The position numbers and the translations under genes are program-made. 64,000 nt of DNA from Bifidobacterium olomucense (lineage in GTDB: Bacteria > Actinomycetota > Actinomycetes > Actinomycetales > Bifidobacteriaceae). The DNA lies in the NCBI RefSeq assembly GCF_012932375.1, contig NZ_JAAIIG010000007.1:1-64000 (forward strand), read 5' to 3'. Shown one piece after another: positions 36,031 to 46,553 of the stretch (within the stretch, counting starts at the first letter, position 1; the number at the start of each line of letters is the position of its first letter). The notes under the pieces were generated by a model. That model made no database searches, was not told the DNA's origin, and saw only the letters and a list, made by a program, of their open reading frames with translations.

Positions 36031-37659
36031 TCAGTGATTGCGGATGGCATTGCGCAGAGGCAGCACGCTGGTGGGCGAAACGGACAGTTCGTCGAGTCCG
36101 ATTTCAAGGAATATGTCGGTCAGGCTCAGGTCTGCACCGAGTTCGCCGCAGATGCCGCACCAGATGCCATGGCGGTGCGCGGCTTCGGTGGCCATCTTGA
36201 TCATGCGCAGCACGGCTGGCGAATGCGGGTCGGCGAAACGCCCGAGGTTCGGGTTCTGCCGGTCGCATGCCAGCGTGTACTGGGTCAGGTCGTTGGTGCC
36301 GATGGAGAAGAAGTCGACTTCGGCGGCCAGTTCGTCGGCCATGATCACCGAGGCAGGCGTCTCGATCATGATGCCGACCTGGATGTGCTCGTTGAAGTCG
36401 ATGTGCTCGCCGCGCAGCTCCTCCTTGACCTCTTCGAGAATCTTCTTGGCGTCGCGCACCTCCTCGACCGAGGTGATCATGGGCAGCATGATGGCGATGT
36501 TGCCGTACACCGAGGCCCTGAGCAGAGCGCGCAGCTGCACCTTGAAAATCTCCGGGCGGGTCAGGCAGATACGGATGGCACGGTAGCCGAGGGCGGGATT
36601 GGCCTCATGCTCCAGGTTGAAGTAGCCGACCTGCTTGTCCGCGCCGATGTCGAGCGTGCGGATGACGACGAGTCGGTCGCCCATCTTCTGCGCGACTTCC
36701 TTGTATGCCTGGAACTGGAACTCCTCGGTCGGGTAGTCCTCACTTTCCAAGTACAGGAATTCGCTGCGGAACAGGCCGATGCCTTCGGCGTCGTTGGCTA
36801 GCACCGCGGCCACGTCGGAAGGACGACCGATGTTGGCATACAGGCGAACCTTCTGGCCACTCTTGGTTTCGGTAGGCTTGCCCTTGAGCTCCTGCAGCAG
36901 ACGCAGGTGCTCCTCGTACTTGGCCTTCTTGCCCTGGTATTCAGCGAGGGTCTTCTCATCCGGGTCAACGAACACCAGGCCGCTGGTGCCGTCAATCACT
37001 GCGGTATGGCCGTCGTCGTCCGGATTGAAAGCGTCGCCGATGCCGATGATGGCCGGCAATCCCATCGTGCGGGCCAGGATTGCGGTGTGCGAGTTCGCGG
37101 AGCCCTTGGCGGTCACGAAGCCGAGCACCTTGGCGCGGTCGAGCTGCACGGTCTCGCTGGGAGCCAAGTCCTCGGCAAGGATGATCCGGCTCTCGCCACC
37201 ATCCTCATCTTCAGCGGCTCCTCCACGCTTGCCTTCGAGCACGTTGATCACGCGGCGAGAGACATCCTTGACATCGGCGGCGCGCGCCTGCATGTACGAG
37301 TTGTCCATCGCGGCGAACATGGCGGCGAACTGTTCGGCAGTGCTGTTGACCGCAAACTCTGCGTTCACTTTGCTCTGCGCAATCAGATCTTCGATACTTT
37401 CCACATAATCCGGATCCTGCAGCATAAGCTGATGGGTATCGAACAGCTCCGCCTTACCTTCACCAAACTCCGCCGCGGTCTTGTCACGCAGCTGCTTGAG
37501 CTGGGCGACAGCCTCGTCACGGGCCGCACGGAAACGCTCCACCTCAGCCTGCGGATCATCGACTACGCGACGTTCCACAGCGTGGTCAGCGGTATCCAGC
37601 ACGCGGACTTCACCAATGGCAATGCCCGCGGAAACCCCGACTCCTTGTATCGTCTTCAT
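36031..37659 (-). CDS. ptsI: PTS enzyme I (phosphoenolpyruvate-protein phosphotransferase)
   Basis: This is the general PTS kinase that transfers phosphate from PEP to HPr (542 aa). The phosphorylated histidine lies in GSANSHTAILARTMGLPAI near residue 188. The PEP-binding barrel shows GIGLFRSEFLYL, GTNDLTQYTLACDR and the catalytic cysteine in WCGICGELG near the C-terminus. The start ATG at 37659 overlaps the ptsH stop codon by one base, and a GTG one codon earlier is also possible. It ends the PTS gene series that begins with the IIC gene at 41631. Confidence 0.95.
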   Translation of the reverse strand: MKTIQGVGVSAGIAIGEVRVLDTADHAVERRVVDDPQAEVERFRAARDEAVAQLKQLRDKTAAEFGEGKAELFDTHQLMLQDPDYVESIEDLIAQSKVNAEFAVNSTAEQFAAMFAAMDNSYMQARAADVKDVSRRVINVLEGKRGGAAEDEDGGESRIILAEDLAPSETVQLDRAKVLGFVTAKGSANSHTAILARTMGLPAIIGIGDAFNPDDDGHTAVIDGTSGLVFVDPDEKTLAEYQGKKAKYEEHLRLLQELKGKPTETKSGQKVRLYANIGRPSDVAAVLANDAEGIGLFRSEFLYLESEDYPTEEFQFQAYKEVAQKMGDRLVVIRTLDIGADKQVGYFNLEHEANPALGYRAIRICLTRPEIFKVQLRALLRASVYGNIAIMLPMITSVEEVRDAKKILEEVKEELRGEHIDFNEHIQVGIMIETPASVIMADELAAEVDFFSIGTNDLTQYTLACDRQNPNLGRFADPHSPAVLRMIKMATEAAHRHGIWCGICGELGADLSLTDIFLEIGLDELSVSPTSVLPLRNAIRNH

Positions 37660-37919
37660 CACAGGTTCTCCTTGAGGAACTGCTCGAACTCGGCGGCAGC
37701 CTTGTCCTCGTCATTACCCTCAACCTTGACAGTGACCTCGTCGCCTTGCTTAACGCCGAGCCCCATGACGCCGAAAATACGCTTGGCATCCACAGACTTG
37801 CCGTTATAGCTGACGATGATGCTCGATTCGTATTCGCGGGCCTTGGCCACCAACAGGCCGGCCGGGCGGGCGTGCATGCCCGCAGGGTCGGACACAGTGA
37901 ACTTGAATTCCTGAGACAT
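37659..37919 (-). CDS. ptsH: Phosphocarrier protein HPr
   Basis: This is the 86-aa phosphate shuttle between EI and the sugar-specific EII proteins. The active-site histidine is His16 in GMHARPAG. The segment corresponding to the regulatory Ser46 of Firmicutes HPr reads DAKRIFGVMGLG, with Arg where Ser would be, so HPr kinase control is not expected. AAGGAG precedes the ATG. It lies 39 bases after the GH1 gene, suggesting co-transcription with the sugar-specific genes. Confidence 0.95.
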   Translation of the reverse strand: MSQEFKFTVSDPAGMHARPAGLLVAKAREYESSIIVSYNGKSVDAKRIFGVMGLGVKQGDEVTVKVEGNDEDKAAAEFEQFLKENL

Positions 37920-37958
37920 AATATTGCTCCTTGTACGCTTGATGCGTCTAATAATGCG

Positions 37959-39747
<1,789 letters not shown>

Positions 39748-39777
39748 TGTCTTTCTAGTGCTTGCTGCCGCGTTCGA

Positions 39778-40077
39778 TCACTTGCCAGCGAGTTTGAGGG
39801 CGAAGTCCAGAACCTTGTCGCCGCGAGCCATGCCGTAATCCTGCGGAGCAATGACCTCAACCGGCTTGCTCTCGAACTCCTTCTTGACATCGCTGAGCAT
39901 GTAGCGAACCTGCGGGCCGAGCAGAATCACATCGGCATCCTGAGCGTTGGTCTCAAGAGTGGAAACAGGCATAGCCGAGATGTCAGCGTCCATTCCACGC
40001 TTAGCAGCGGCATCCTGCATCTTGCGAACCAGGATGCTGGTGGACATACCATCGGAGCAGCACAGTACGATCTTCAT
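39778..40077 (-). CDS. PTS lactose/cellobiose-family IIB component
   Basis: This 99-aa protein carries the phosphocysteine (KIVLCCSDGMSTS, Cys6 or Cys7; the family site is the one before Ser-x-Gly-Met-Ser/Thr). It passes phosphate to the sugar during transport. AAGGAGAAA precedes the ATG. It is separated from the IIC gene by 207 bases containing a hairpin, so IIB may be expressed at a different level from IIC. Confidence 0.93.
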   Translation of the reverse strand: MKIVLCCSDGMSTSILVRKMQDAAAKRGMDADISAMPVSTLETNAQDADVILLGPQVRYMLSDVKKEFESKPVEVIAPQDYGMARGDKVLDFALKLAGK

Positions 40078-40224
40078 GATTTTCTCCTTTGAAATGAATC
40101 GGTTTGTTTTTTGGAAAGTATGTTTTGGGTTGACTCAAAGAATGAATACCGGGGCGCGTCTCCGATGTGATAACCAGCGTCACGCCCCAGTTGGCAAGTT
40201 AGGTAGGGGGCAAGTTTTAGGTTA

Positions 40225-40267
40225 TGTGTCCGGCCGCGAAGGGAATTCGTTCACGCAGCCGGACACA
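40225..40267 (-). terminator. Hairpin between IIC and IIB genes
   Basis: TGTGTCCGGC (40225-40234) pairs perfectly with 40258-40267 and the stem can extend inward with CGCG pairs. No clean T run follows, so partial termination or mRNA processing within the operon is more likely than full termination. Confidence 0.55.
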
Positions 40268-40284
40268 CGTTGTGATGAATCAGA

Positions 40285-41631
40285 TCACTTGGCTTCGGCA
40301 GCGCCGGCTTCCTGTTCGAGGCAGATCTTGTCCTGCATCTTGACGAACGGGTAGTAGACGAAGACCGAAATCACACCGATGATGACCTGCAGCAGCGCGG
40401 CCTTCCAGCCACCCAGGATGATGCCGGAGATGATCGGCGGAGTGGTCCACGGCACCTGGACGGCACCGAACGGAGCGATGAATCCGACGGAGATTGCACC
40501 GTACATGATGATCATGGCGATGAGCGGGCTCACGATGAACGGAATGAGCATAATCGGGTTGAAGACGATCGGCAGGCCGAAGATCACAGGCTCGTTGATG
40601 CCGAAGATGCCAGGCACGATGGAGAACTTGGAGACTGTGCGCATCTGCTCGGACTTGGCGAAGATCAAAGCTGCGACCAGCAGGCCCACGGTCAGGCCAA
40701 CGCCGGAGTACTTGCAGAAGCAGTCAATGACCTGCGGGGTCAGGTAGTGGTAACCATTGGCCTTGGTGTAGGGAACGACACCGGCATCGAAGAGCTTCTG
40801 GTTGCTCAGGGTGTTAGCAAGCAGCAACGGGGTAACCACACCGGAAACGACGTTGGCGCCGTGAATGCCGCACCAGAACAGCAGGGACATCAGCAGGATA
40901 ATGATGATGGCACCAGCCCAAGTATCAGTCAGGGATTGCAGCGGGATTTGCAGAATCTTGAAGATGAGCTCGGTCAGGGACAGACCGCCGAAGGCCTTGC
41001 ACAGGTGGTACAGGATGGCGGAGCCGGTCATGACGAACAGGCCAGGGATAAGGGCGGAGAAGGCGTTGGTAACGCCCTGCGGCACGGCATCAGGCATCTT
41101 GATCTTCAGGTTGTGCTTGATGCAGGCGGTGTACACCCAGCCGGTGAGCAGGCCCATGATAATGGCGGAAATAATGCCGTTGGAGCCGGTCCAGGTCTGG
41201 TTGAAGATGCCGGTAAGCTCGGCGGTCTTGTTGCCGAGGGCCTCAACGTTATCCTTGGACAGGGTCATCGAGGACGGGGAAACGATGAAGAATGCGACCA
41301 GAGAAAGCAGGCCGGAGGAAATTCCATCGCACTTCTCGTTGCGGGCGTAAGCATAACCAATGCCGACCGCGACGATGATGGCCAGGATGTTGAACGTTGC
41401 GGTGGTGACCTGGTTGAGGCCGACGTTCCACATATCGCCAAAGATTCCGGCCATCCAATCGCTATAGCCCTCGAACGGCAGGTTGGCAAGCAACAGGAAC
41501 AGCGAGCCAATCAATGTGGCTGGCATGGTCAGGATGAAGCCATCCTTCAGAGCCACCAGCGCCTTCAGGCTGGCGAACTTCATGAAGCCATTCAGCATCG
41601 CATCGCCGATGGCTTGCATTTTCTCCTTCAT
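40285..41631 (-). CDS. PTS lactose/cellobiose-family IIC component
   Basis: This is the sugar-translocating membrane subunit (448 aa, about ten spans). The family motif GINEPVIFGLPIVFNPIMLIP is near residue 340, and the N-terminal stretch SLKALVALKDGFILTMPATLIG is also typical. AAGGAAGGA precedes the ATG at 41631. It heads the operon IIC-IIB-IIA-GH1-ptsH-ptsI. The sugar is probably cellobiose or another beta-glucoside. Confidence 0.93.
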   Translation of the reverse strand: MKEKMQAIGDAMLNGFMKFASLKALVALKDGFILTMPATLIGSLFLLLANLPFEGYSDWMAGIFGDMWNVGLNQVTTATFNILAIIVAVGIGYAYARNEKCDGISSGLLSLVAFFIVSPSSMTLSKDNVEALGNKTAELTGIFNQTWTGSNGIISAIIMGLLTGWVYTACIKHNLKIKMPDAVPQGVTNAFSALIPGLFVMTGSAILYHLCKAFGGLSLTELIFKILQIPLQSLTDTWAGAIIIILLMSLLFWCGIHGANVVSGVVTPLLLANTLSNQKLFDAGVVPYTKANGYHYLTPQVIDCFCKYSGVGLTVGLLVAALIFAKSEQMRTVSKFSIVPGIFGINEPVIFGLPIVFNPIMLIPFIVSPLIAMIIMYGAISVGFIAPFGAVQVPWTTPPIISGIILGGWKAALLQVIIGVISVFVYYPFVKMQDKICLEQEAGAAEAK

Positions 41632-41728
41632 CGTTATTTTCCTTCCTTGGAAGCTCAAGCTACTATGCCCGAGCTTTACAGTGTCCAGTTATTCGTTAAT
41701 CAACGATTTATGCGAACAACTATGTTGT

Positions 41729-41758
41729 AGCATAACGCCGTTAGTGACCGAGAGTCAA
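41729..41758 (-). promoter_or_regulatory. Candidate promoter of the PTS operon
   Basis: On the minus strand TTGACT (41753-41758) and TATGCT (41729-41734) are separated by 18 bases, about 100 bases upstream of the IIC start. A related sequence ATTAACGAATAA lies just downstream (about 41691-41702) and may be a degenerate GntR site. Confidence 0.65.
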
Positions 41759-41854
41759 ATTAATGAAAAAACGTGTATTTCCCGCATGAAATCGTTGGAA
41801 ATCCGCCGTTTTTGACGGATTGTTAACTTATCGCGACACACCGCATGTCAAAAT

Positions 41855-41866
41855 TTATTCGAATAA
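41855..41866. promoter_or_regulatory. GntR-type operator candidate upstream of the PTS operon
   Basis: The perfect palindrome TTATTCGAATAA lies about 100 bases upstream of the PTS promoter. Its ATTCGAAT core recurs twice on the other side of the GntR gene. Confidence 0.55.
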
Positions 41867-41872
41867 TTTTTT

Positions 41873-41902
41873 GGCGGTGGCCGCAATCGTGCAGCCACCG
41901 CC
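41873..41902 (-). terminator. Hairpin downstream of the GntR gene
   Basis: GGCGGTGGC and GCCACCGCC pair perfectly across a 12-nt loop. On the minus strand it is followed by A-rich sequence rather than T, so termination is inferred from position. Confidence 0.5.
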
Positions 41903-41951
41903 AAATTCAATGAATATCACCGTCCCTCAGCGGTTTTGGTACGTTACCACG

Positions 41952-42659
41952 TCAACGCATCGACGCCATTGAGTAGAACTTCGCGTTCTTGTAGTGATAC
42001 AGGTTGTATGAAGCATTGAACAGCTTGCCATTAGACAGGAATGCATCATCCTCGATGCAAATCGCGGGGTCCCCCTCTTCAAGCCCCAACTGGCGCGCAG
42101 CCTCCGCGCCCAACCAGTCCATATGGATTACTTTGTCGGTGAAGCCGAAACGCAATCCCAGATCCTCACGCATATATCGGTACAACGACCCGGATGCTAT
42201 CTCCTCATTGAGGAACGGCACATATTCCTTGAGATACCAAGCTGTCTCATAACTAATCGGTAGATCATCCACGCACCGCAGACGCACCACACGCCACACC
42301 GGTGCATCCACGTCGCAGCGCATACGTTTCGCCAGTTTCTCATCCGTGCGGGTCAAAGCGAGCTCGCGCACCATCGAAACAACCTTCCGATCCGGGAAGT
42401 CAGCCGCAATGCCATAGGACGTACTGATTGGCATGTACATGCCCTCACGGTCCTCGCGCACAAATACGCCAGACCCACGTACAGGAAACACCTCACCCGC
42501 CTCAGCAAGCACAGCGATAGCACCACGCACGCAATACCGAGATGCCCCATACTGCTCAATGAGCTGATCCTCCGTGGGTAGCTTATTGGTCTCAGAGAAC
42601 TCCCCCGCGGCAATACGACGCTCGAGGTCCGTTGCCAATTCATGCTGCTTCGCAGCCAT
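41952..42659 (-). CDS. GntR-family regulator (HutC/UTRA type)
   Basis: This 235-aa regulator has an N-terminal winged helix (KLPTEDQLIEQYGASRYCVRGAI) and a C-terminal UTRA effector domain recognised by its length and layout. AGGAGG precedes the ATG at 42659. It lies directly upstream of the PTS operon on the same strand and divergent from a HAD phosphatase. ATTCGAAT palindromes flank it on both sides. It probably senses a sugar phosphate and controls both units. Confidence 0.9.
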   Translation of the reverse strand: MAAKQHELATDLERRIAAGEFSETNKLPTEDQLIEQYGASRYCVRGAIAVLAEAGEVFPVRGSGVFVREDREGMYMPISTSYGIAADFPDRKVVSMVRELALTRTDEKLAKRMRCDVDAPVWRVVRLRCVDDLPISYETAWYLKEYVPFLNEEIASGSLYRYMREDLGLRFGFTDKVIHMDWLGAEAARQLGLEEGDPAICIEDDAFLSNGKLFNASYNLYHYKNAKFYSMASMR

Positions 42660-42749
42660 AATTACTCCTCCTATGGGGAAAACCATGCGGCCAGCGATAT
42701 CTTCGACATCGAGACACCTCATATCACCAAACGCCACATAACCTTCAAG

Positions 42750-42759
42750 TATTCGAATA
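42750..42759. promoter_or_regulatory. GntR-type operator candidate
   Basis: The palindrome TATTCGAATA sits about 90 bases upstream of the GntR gene, flanked by TTCAAGT repeats. Confidence 0.5.
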
Positions 42760-42852
42760 ATTTCAAGTATATGGCGGAACCACCTGAAACCACGGCATAA
42801 TCCCGACATTTGAAGGCCAAAGTCTTTATGGAGACACGCCACCTTACCCCAA

Positions 42853-42870
42853 AATTCATTCGAATGAATT
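42853..42870. promoter_or_regulatory. 18-bp perfect palindrome, GntR-type operator candidate
   Basis: AATTCATTCGAATGAATT is perfectly symmetric and lies 67 bases upstream of the HAD gene. A further half-site TACGAATGAAAT follows at about 42877. Confidence 0.6.
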
Positions 42871-42936
42871 ACGCTTACGAATGAAATCATCCATAGCCCG
42901 GACACAGCGGTCGGCATTCCATAGGAGAACACGCAT

Positions 42937-43752
42937 ATGGGCGCATCCAAATTAGTATTCATCGACATCGACGGAACACTGCTCGATAGCAGTCATCATA
43001 TTCCTGAGTCCGCGCGCAAGGAGTGCCAGCGCGCGCAGCAAGCCGGGCACCGGCTGTTCATTTGTTCAGGCCGTGCGGCGCTGGACATCGATCCGCCGGT
43101 GCTCGAACTTGGGTTCGACGGCATCGTATCCGACGGCGGCGCATGCGCCAAGCTCGACGGCGAGACCATTATCGACGAGCACATGCCCGCTGAATCCGTC
43201 CGCATGGCGACCTCGTTCTTCACCGCACACTCCATGCCGTATGCCTGGCACTGCCCCGACGGCATGCATGCCACCGAACGCTACCTGCACCGGCTCGGCA
43301 TCTGGCGCAAACTGCTGCGGCATCCGCAGATGCGCAGCTCCTGGCATACCATCACCGACTATTCCACCCCTCTGCCATTGGTCCGCAAGGGCACATTCTA
43401 TATTCCCGAAGATGGCAGCCTCACCATAGAGGACGTGCAGCACGCACTTGCAGGATACGCGACCATCATCCACGGATCCATCCACGCCTCCAGCGACGAC
43501 AACGGTGAAATTCTTATCCCCGGAGTCAACAAGGGAACCGCGCTCACCACCATTGCTCAGCGTCTCAACGTGCCGATAGCCGATACCATCGCCATTGGGG
43601 ACAGCGAAAACGATCTTGAGATGATTCAGGCCGCAGGCATCGGCGTGGCAATGGGCAATGGCACAGCACCTGCCAAGTCAGTCGCCGATATGATTGCGCC
43701 ACACGTCGATAACAACGGCTTGGCTGCAGCCCTGCATCGGCTCCTGCCATAA
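42937..43752 (+). CDS. HAD-superfamily Cof-type sugar phosphatase
   Basis: This 271-aa phosphatase has motif I FIDIDGTLLDSSHH, motif II ICSGRAA, a Cof-type cap and motif IV AIGDSENDLEMI. AGGAG precedes the ATG. The promoter region holds the symmetric ATTCGAAT palindrome shared with the PTS regulator, so it is probably part of the same regulon and may remove phosphate from accumulating sugar phosphates. The true substrate is unknown. Confidence 0.88.
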   Translation: MGASKLVFIDIDGTLLDSSHHIPESARKECQRAQQAGHRLFICSGRAALDIDPPVLELGFDGIVSDGGACAKLDGETIIDEHMPAESVRMATSFFTAHSMPYAWHCPDGMHATERYLHRLGIWRKLLRHPQMRSSWHTITDYSTPLPLVRKGTFYIPEDGSLTIEDVQHALAGYATIIHGSIHASSDDNGEILIPGVNKGTALTTIAQRLNVPIADTIAIGDSENDLEMIQAAGIGVAMGNGTAPAKSVADMIAPHVDNNGLAAALHRLLP

Positions 43753-43776
43753 CAGCCGCCCGCTGTGCACTTACTG

Positions 43777-44676
43777 CTATCGCACGGCGGTCATCGCCTC
43801 CACGAACTGCCGCACCGCCTCCGATGGATTAATCGGATAGAACAACCCATAATCGATGGTTACATTCCACTCCACCGGCATGGTGCGCATCATCGGGTGG
43901 ATGTCGGTGCCGAACGTTCGCGCAACGATGAGGTCGCCATTGGCGGCACAGGCATTGAACTCCTCAAACGTGTATTGCTCCATGTCGATCAACGTGACGC
44001 CGGGAACCTTGTCCAGCAGGTCACGCGCCCGATCCATCGCATCATTGTTGCCGGTCTGGGGGATATGGATGCGCTGGCCTTCCAAATCGCTGAGGCGAAG
44101 CACGGGAAGAGGCTCTGCGGACAGTGGATTCGACACCGGAACACCCATGTGCAGCGGGTACTCCCCCAGCTTCAGCACTTGGCAAGGATATTTCTGATGT
44201 TCCGGCGAAAAGCCGTTGGCCGCCACATCCACCATTTCGCCGAGATGATCGAGTGCATTCATGTATCCGTCGGGCGAATCCGACATGGAAACCAGTTCCA
44301 GACGCAGGTGCTGTCCACGTTGTTCAAGCCAGGCCGAGGCGCGCGGCCAGAGTTCCAGCAACGGAGTCGCCGGGCGAAGCATCGAGATGGCGAGCCGGAC
44401 CGTCATGTTCTGTCCATGTTCCAGTTGACGCGCATGGCGCAGCGCCTGTTCGCTTTAGCGAATGAGATCCTTCGCATCCTCGATCAGCGCCTGACCGGAA
44501 GTGGTGAGCCTCACGCCATTGCTGCTGCGCGCAAAGAGCGTAAGCCCATATTCGTTCTCGAATCCAGTGACTTGTTTGATCAACGCGGTCGCCGAAAGAT
44601 GCAACCGCCTCGCCGCCTGATTGAAACTGCCGCATTCCGCCACCGCGATGATGGCATCCAAACGTCGGTCATACAT
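43777..44676 (-). pseudogene. LysR-family regulator interrupted by an in-frame TAA
   Basis: Residues 1-73 (DNA-binding domain MYDRRLDAIIAVAECGSFNQ and onward) and the ~220-residue effector-binding part are in one frame, separated only by TAA at 44455-44457 (DLIR-stop-SEQALRHARQ). Downstream sequence remains fully open and matches the layout of the intact LysR protein encoded at 55989. AGGAGGAG precedes the ATG at 44676. A single substitution is the simplest explanation. A truncated product containing only the helix-turn-helix is possible, and so is reinitiation at an ATG at 44406. Confidence 0.85.
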
Positions 44677-44698
44677 GAGCATCTCCTCCTTCGCGCGG

Positions 44699-44746
44699 CT
44701 GATTTCAGTCAGCTGGTTGAAATCAGTTCACACCAAAAGAGTGAAC
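44699..44746. promoter_or_regulatory. Candidate LysR-type operator
   Basis: CTGATTTCA-N10-TGAAATCAG (44699-44726) and the adjacent GTTCAC-N9-GTGAAC (44726-44746) lie between the broken LysR gene and the divergent MFS gene. The first has the symmetric ATTTCA/TGAAAT form expected of LysR sites. Confidence 0.5.
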
Positions 44747-44870
44747 TCATATCATAATAGGGAGCAGCAGGCCACCGCATATACTCACGCGATTCCCTAC
44801 AATGCAACGCTTGGAAGCGCCACCAAAGGGCTATTCATGATCATGGCGCAACATAAGGAGAGCATCGCAC

Positions 44871-46151
44871 ATGCCGCCATTATCAGCGCAAATACAAGGT
44901 TCCGAGCACATCAACAAGCCCGCGGGCAATGATTCGTTCATGAACGGCAGCATCATCCTGATTATGGCGGCCGCCTTCTTCTACATGGCCGGTACGATGA
45001 TGGGCACCACGCTCATCGTCGGCTACTCGCACGCCTTGGGAGCGAGCGGAGAGTTCGCCGGCATCATCGCCGGCACCATGAACATCGTTTCCCTGTTTTG
45101 CCGGCCTTGGGCGGGCCGCCTCAGCGACCGTATACCGATGAAGCAATTCTCCATCATCGCCGTCCTGCTGATGATTGCAGCCAATGCCGGCTACATGGCA
45201 TCCCCTCATGCATCAACGCTGTTCGCAGCCCGAATCATCAACGGCATCGGATTTTCCGGCCTGTCCGTATGTCTTGCGGCTTGGATGTCTTCGCTCATCC
45301 CACTGGCACACATCGGTAAAGCCATGGGGTATTACGGCTTGGCCAACGCCCTGGCTATGGCGCTCGGACCAGCTGTCGGCATTCGCATATGCACTTCCCT
45401 AGGCTATCGCGCCGCTTTCGCGGTGACCACGGCGGCGATGATCGCGGCACTCATCATGGTGTTGCTGGTCCGCCGTGACGGCTCACGATCGACGCCACGG
45501 ACGCGCGCCAGGGAATCCACGCCACCGATTACGCCGACACAACAACCGCAGCATCCTACCCTCCGCGATCGCGCAGAGCAGGTGATTTCCATACGCGTGA
45601 TTCCCGTGGCGGCGGTATTCATGCTGTTCGCCATCCCCTATTGCGCCACGCAGTCCTATATCGTCACCTATACGGAAACCCGCCATCTGAGCGTCAATGT
45701 CAGCCTGTTCTTCCCGCTCTATGCCGTGGCACTGCTGATTCTGCGCGTAGCAATGCGCAACATGTTCGATCGACGCTCATTCCGCTGGTTCCTATGGTTC
45801 TGCGCTGCATGCATGATTGTCGCGCTCGGCGCGCTGGCCGCGCTCAACAACAACGGCATATTACTGATCGCCTCGATTTTCATGGCCGCATCGTACGGCA
45901 TCATGAGTTCGGTCAGTCAATCCTCCGCCGTACGCCTGGCAGGCACCGGCCATGGAGGCCGAGGCAACGCCACGTACTACATCGGACTTGATCTGGGCAT
46001 GGCGTTGGGTCCGATCATCGGCGGAGCGCTCTACGCCAATGTTGATTTGGCATGGTTCTATCCGATATTGATGCTCACCATGCCAATCGCCATCGGCATC
46101 TATCTACTGATGAATCGCAATGGGGTAAATTCACGCGTCCGCCGCCCATAA
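44871..46151 (+). CDS. MFS transporter
   Basis: This 426-aa major facilitator protein has twelve predicted spans. The first is SIILIMAAAFFYMAGTMMG and the loop GRLSDRIPMKQFSII matches the conserved MFS 2-3 loop. A central hydrophilic loop (near residues 205-235) is rich in Pro/Thr/Arg. AAGGAG precedes the ATG. It is divergent from the LysR pseudogene, whose intact form probably controlled it. Drug or sugar efflux are both possible. Confidence 0.85.
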   Translation: MPPLSAQIQGSEHINKPAGNDSFMNGSIILIMAAAFFYMAGTMMGTTLIVGYSHALGASGEFAGIIAGTMNIVSLFCRPWAGRLSDRIPMKQFSIIAVLLMIAANAGYMASPHASTLFAARIINGIGFSGLSVCLAAWMSSLIPLAHIGKAMGYYGLANALAMALGPAVGIRICTSLGYRAAFAVTTAAMIAALIMVLLVRRDGSRSTPRTRARESTPPITPTQQPQHPTLRDRAEQVISIRVIPVAAVFMLFAIPYCATQSYIVTYTETRHLSVNVSLFFPLYAVALLILRVAMRNMFDRRSFRWFLWFCAACMIVALGALAALNNNGILLIASIFMAASYGIMSSVSQSSAVRLAGTGHGGRGNATYYIGLDLGMALGPIIGGALYANVDLAWFYPILMLTMPIAIGIYLLMNRNGVNSRVRRP

Positions 46152-46263
46152 GACCGCCTTCAATACATCGCCGTCCAAAAAGCGAACATTTCCCGCATCC
46201 CTTTTCGACCCCTGCCACTACTATCCAGTCCCGGCTATTGGAAAAGAGAGGAAGGAAGTTCTT

Positions 46264-46326
46264 ATGGCCGCCATTACTATCGCAACTATCACCACCCTTG
46301 CCGCAGCAGCGCTCTGCCGCCTGTGA
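46264..46326 (+). CDS. Candidate 20-aa leader peptide rich in Thr/Ile/Ala
   Basis: An ATG preceded by a strong GAGGAAGGAAG opens a 20-codon frame containing ITIATITT and ending in LCRL. The composition recalls the Thr/Ile-rich thrL-type leader peptides used in transcription attenuation. A strong terminator hairpin starts 25 bases after the stop and the acetyltransferase gene follows. It may equally be a chance frame with a good ribosome binding site. Confidence 0.4.
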   Translation: MAAITIATITTLAAAALCRL

Positions 46327-46350
46327 GGTTACGAGCAATAGTTTTTTCAT

Positions 46351-46402
46351 AGGTCGCTGTGCGATGTCCTGATTGTTCAGAGCATCGCACAGCGACCTTT
46401 TT
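46351..46402 (+). terminator. Strong rho-independent terminator, possibly an attenuator
   Basis: AGGTCGCTGTGCGATG (46351-46366) and its perfect complement (46383-46398) form a 16-bp stem followed by TTTTT. It may end the MFS transcript or attenuate transcription into the acetyltransferase gene. Confidence 0.88.
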
Positions 46403-46553
46403 CTATAACAGATCAGTACAACTTCGGATTTTCGCTCTTTCGCCAGGTATCACACACGCAGCAGCTCCGCCGGTGTTATGTCGTGGCAATATTAGGATAA
46501 GTAACGAACACTGGTCTTCAATGAAGAACACCGTTTCAGACAAAGGAGCGATT

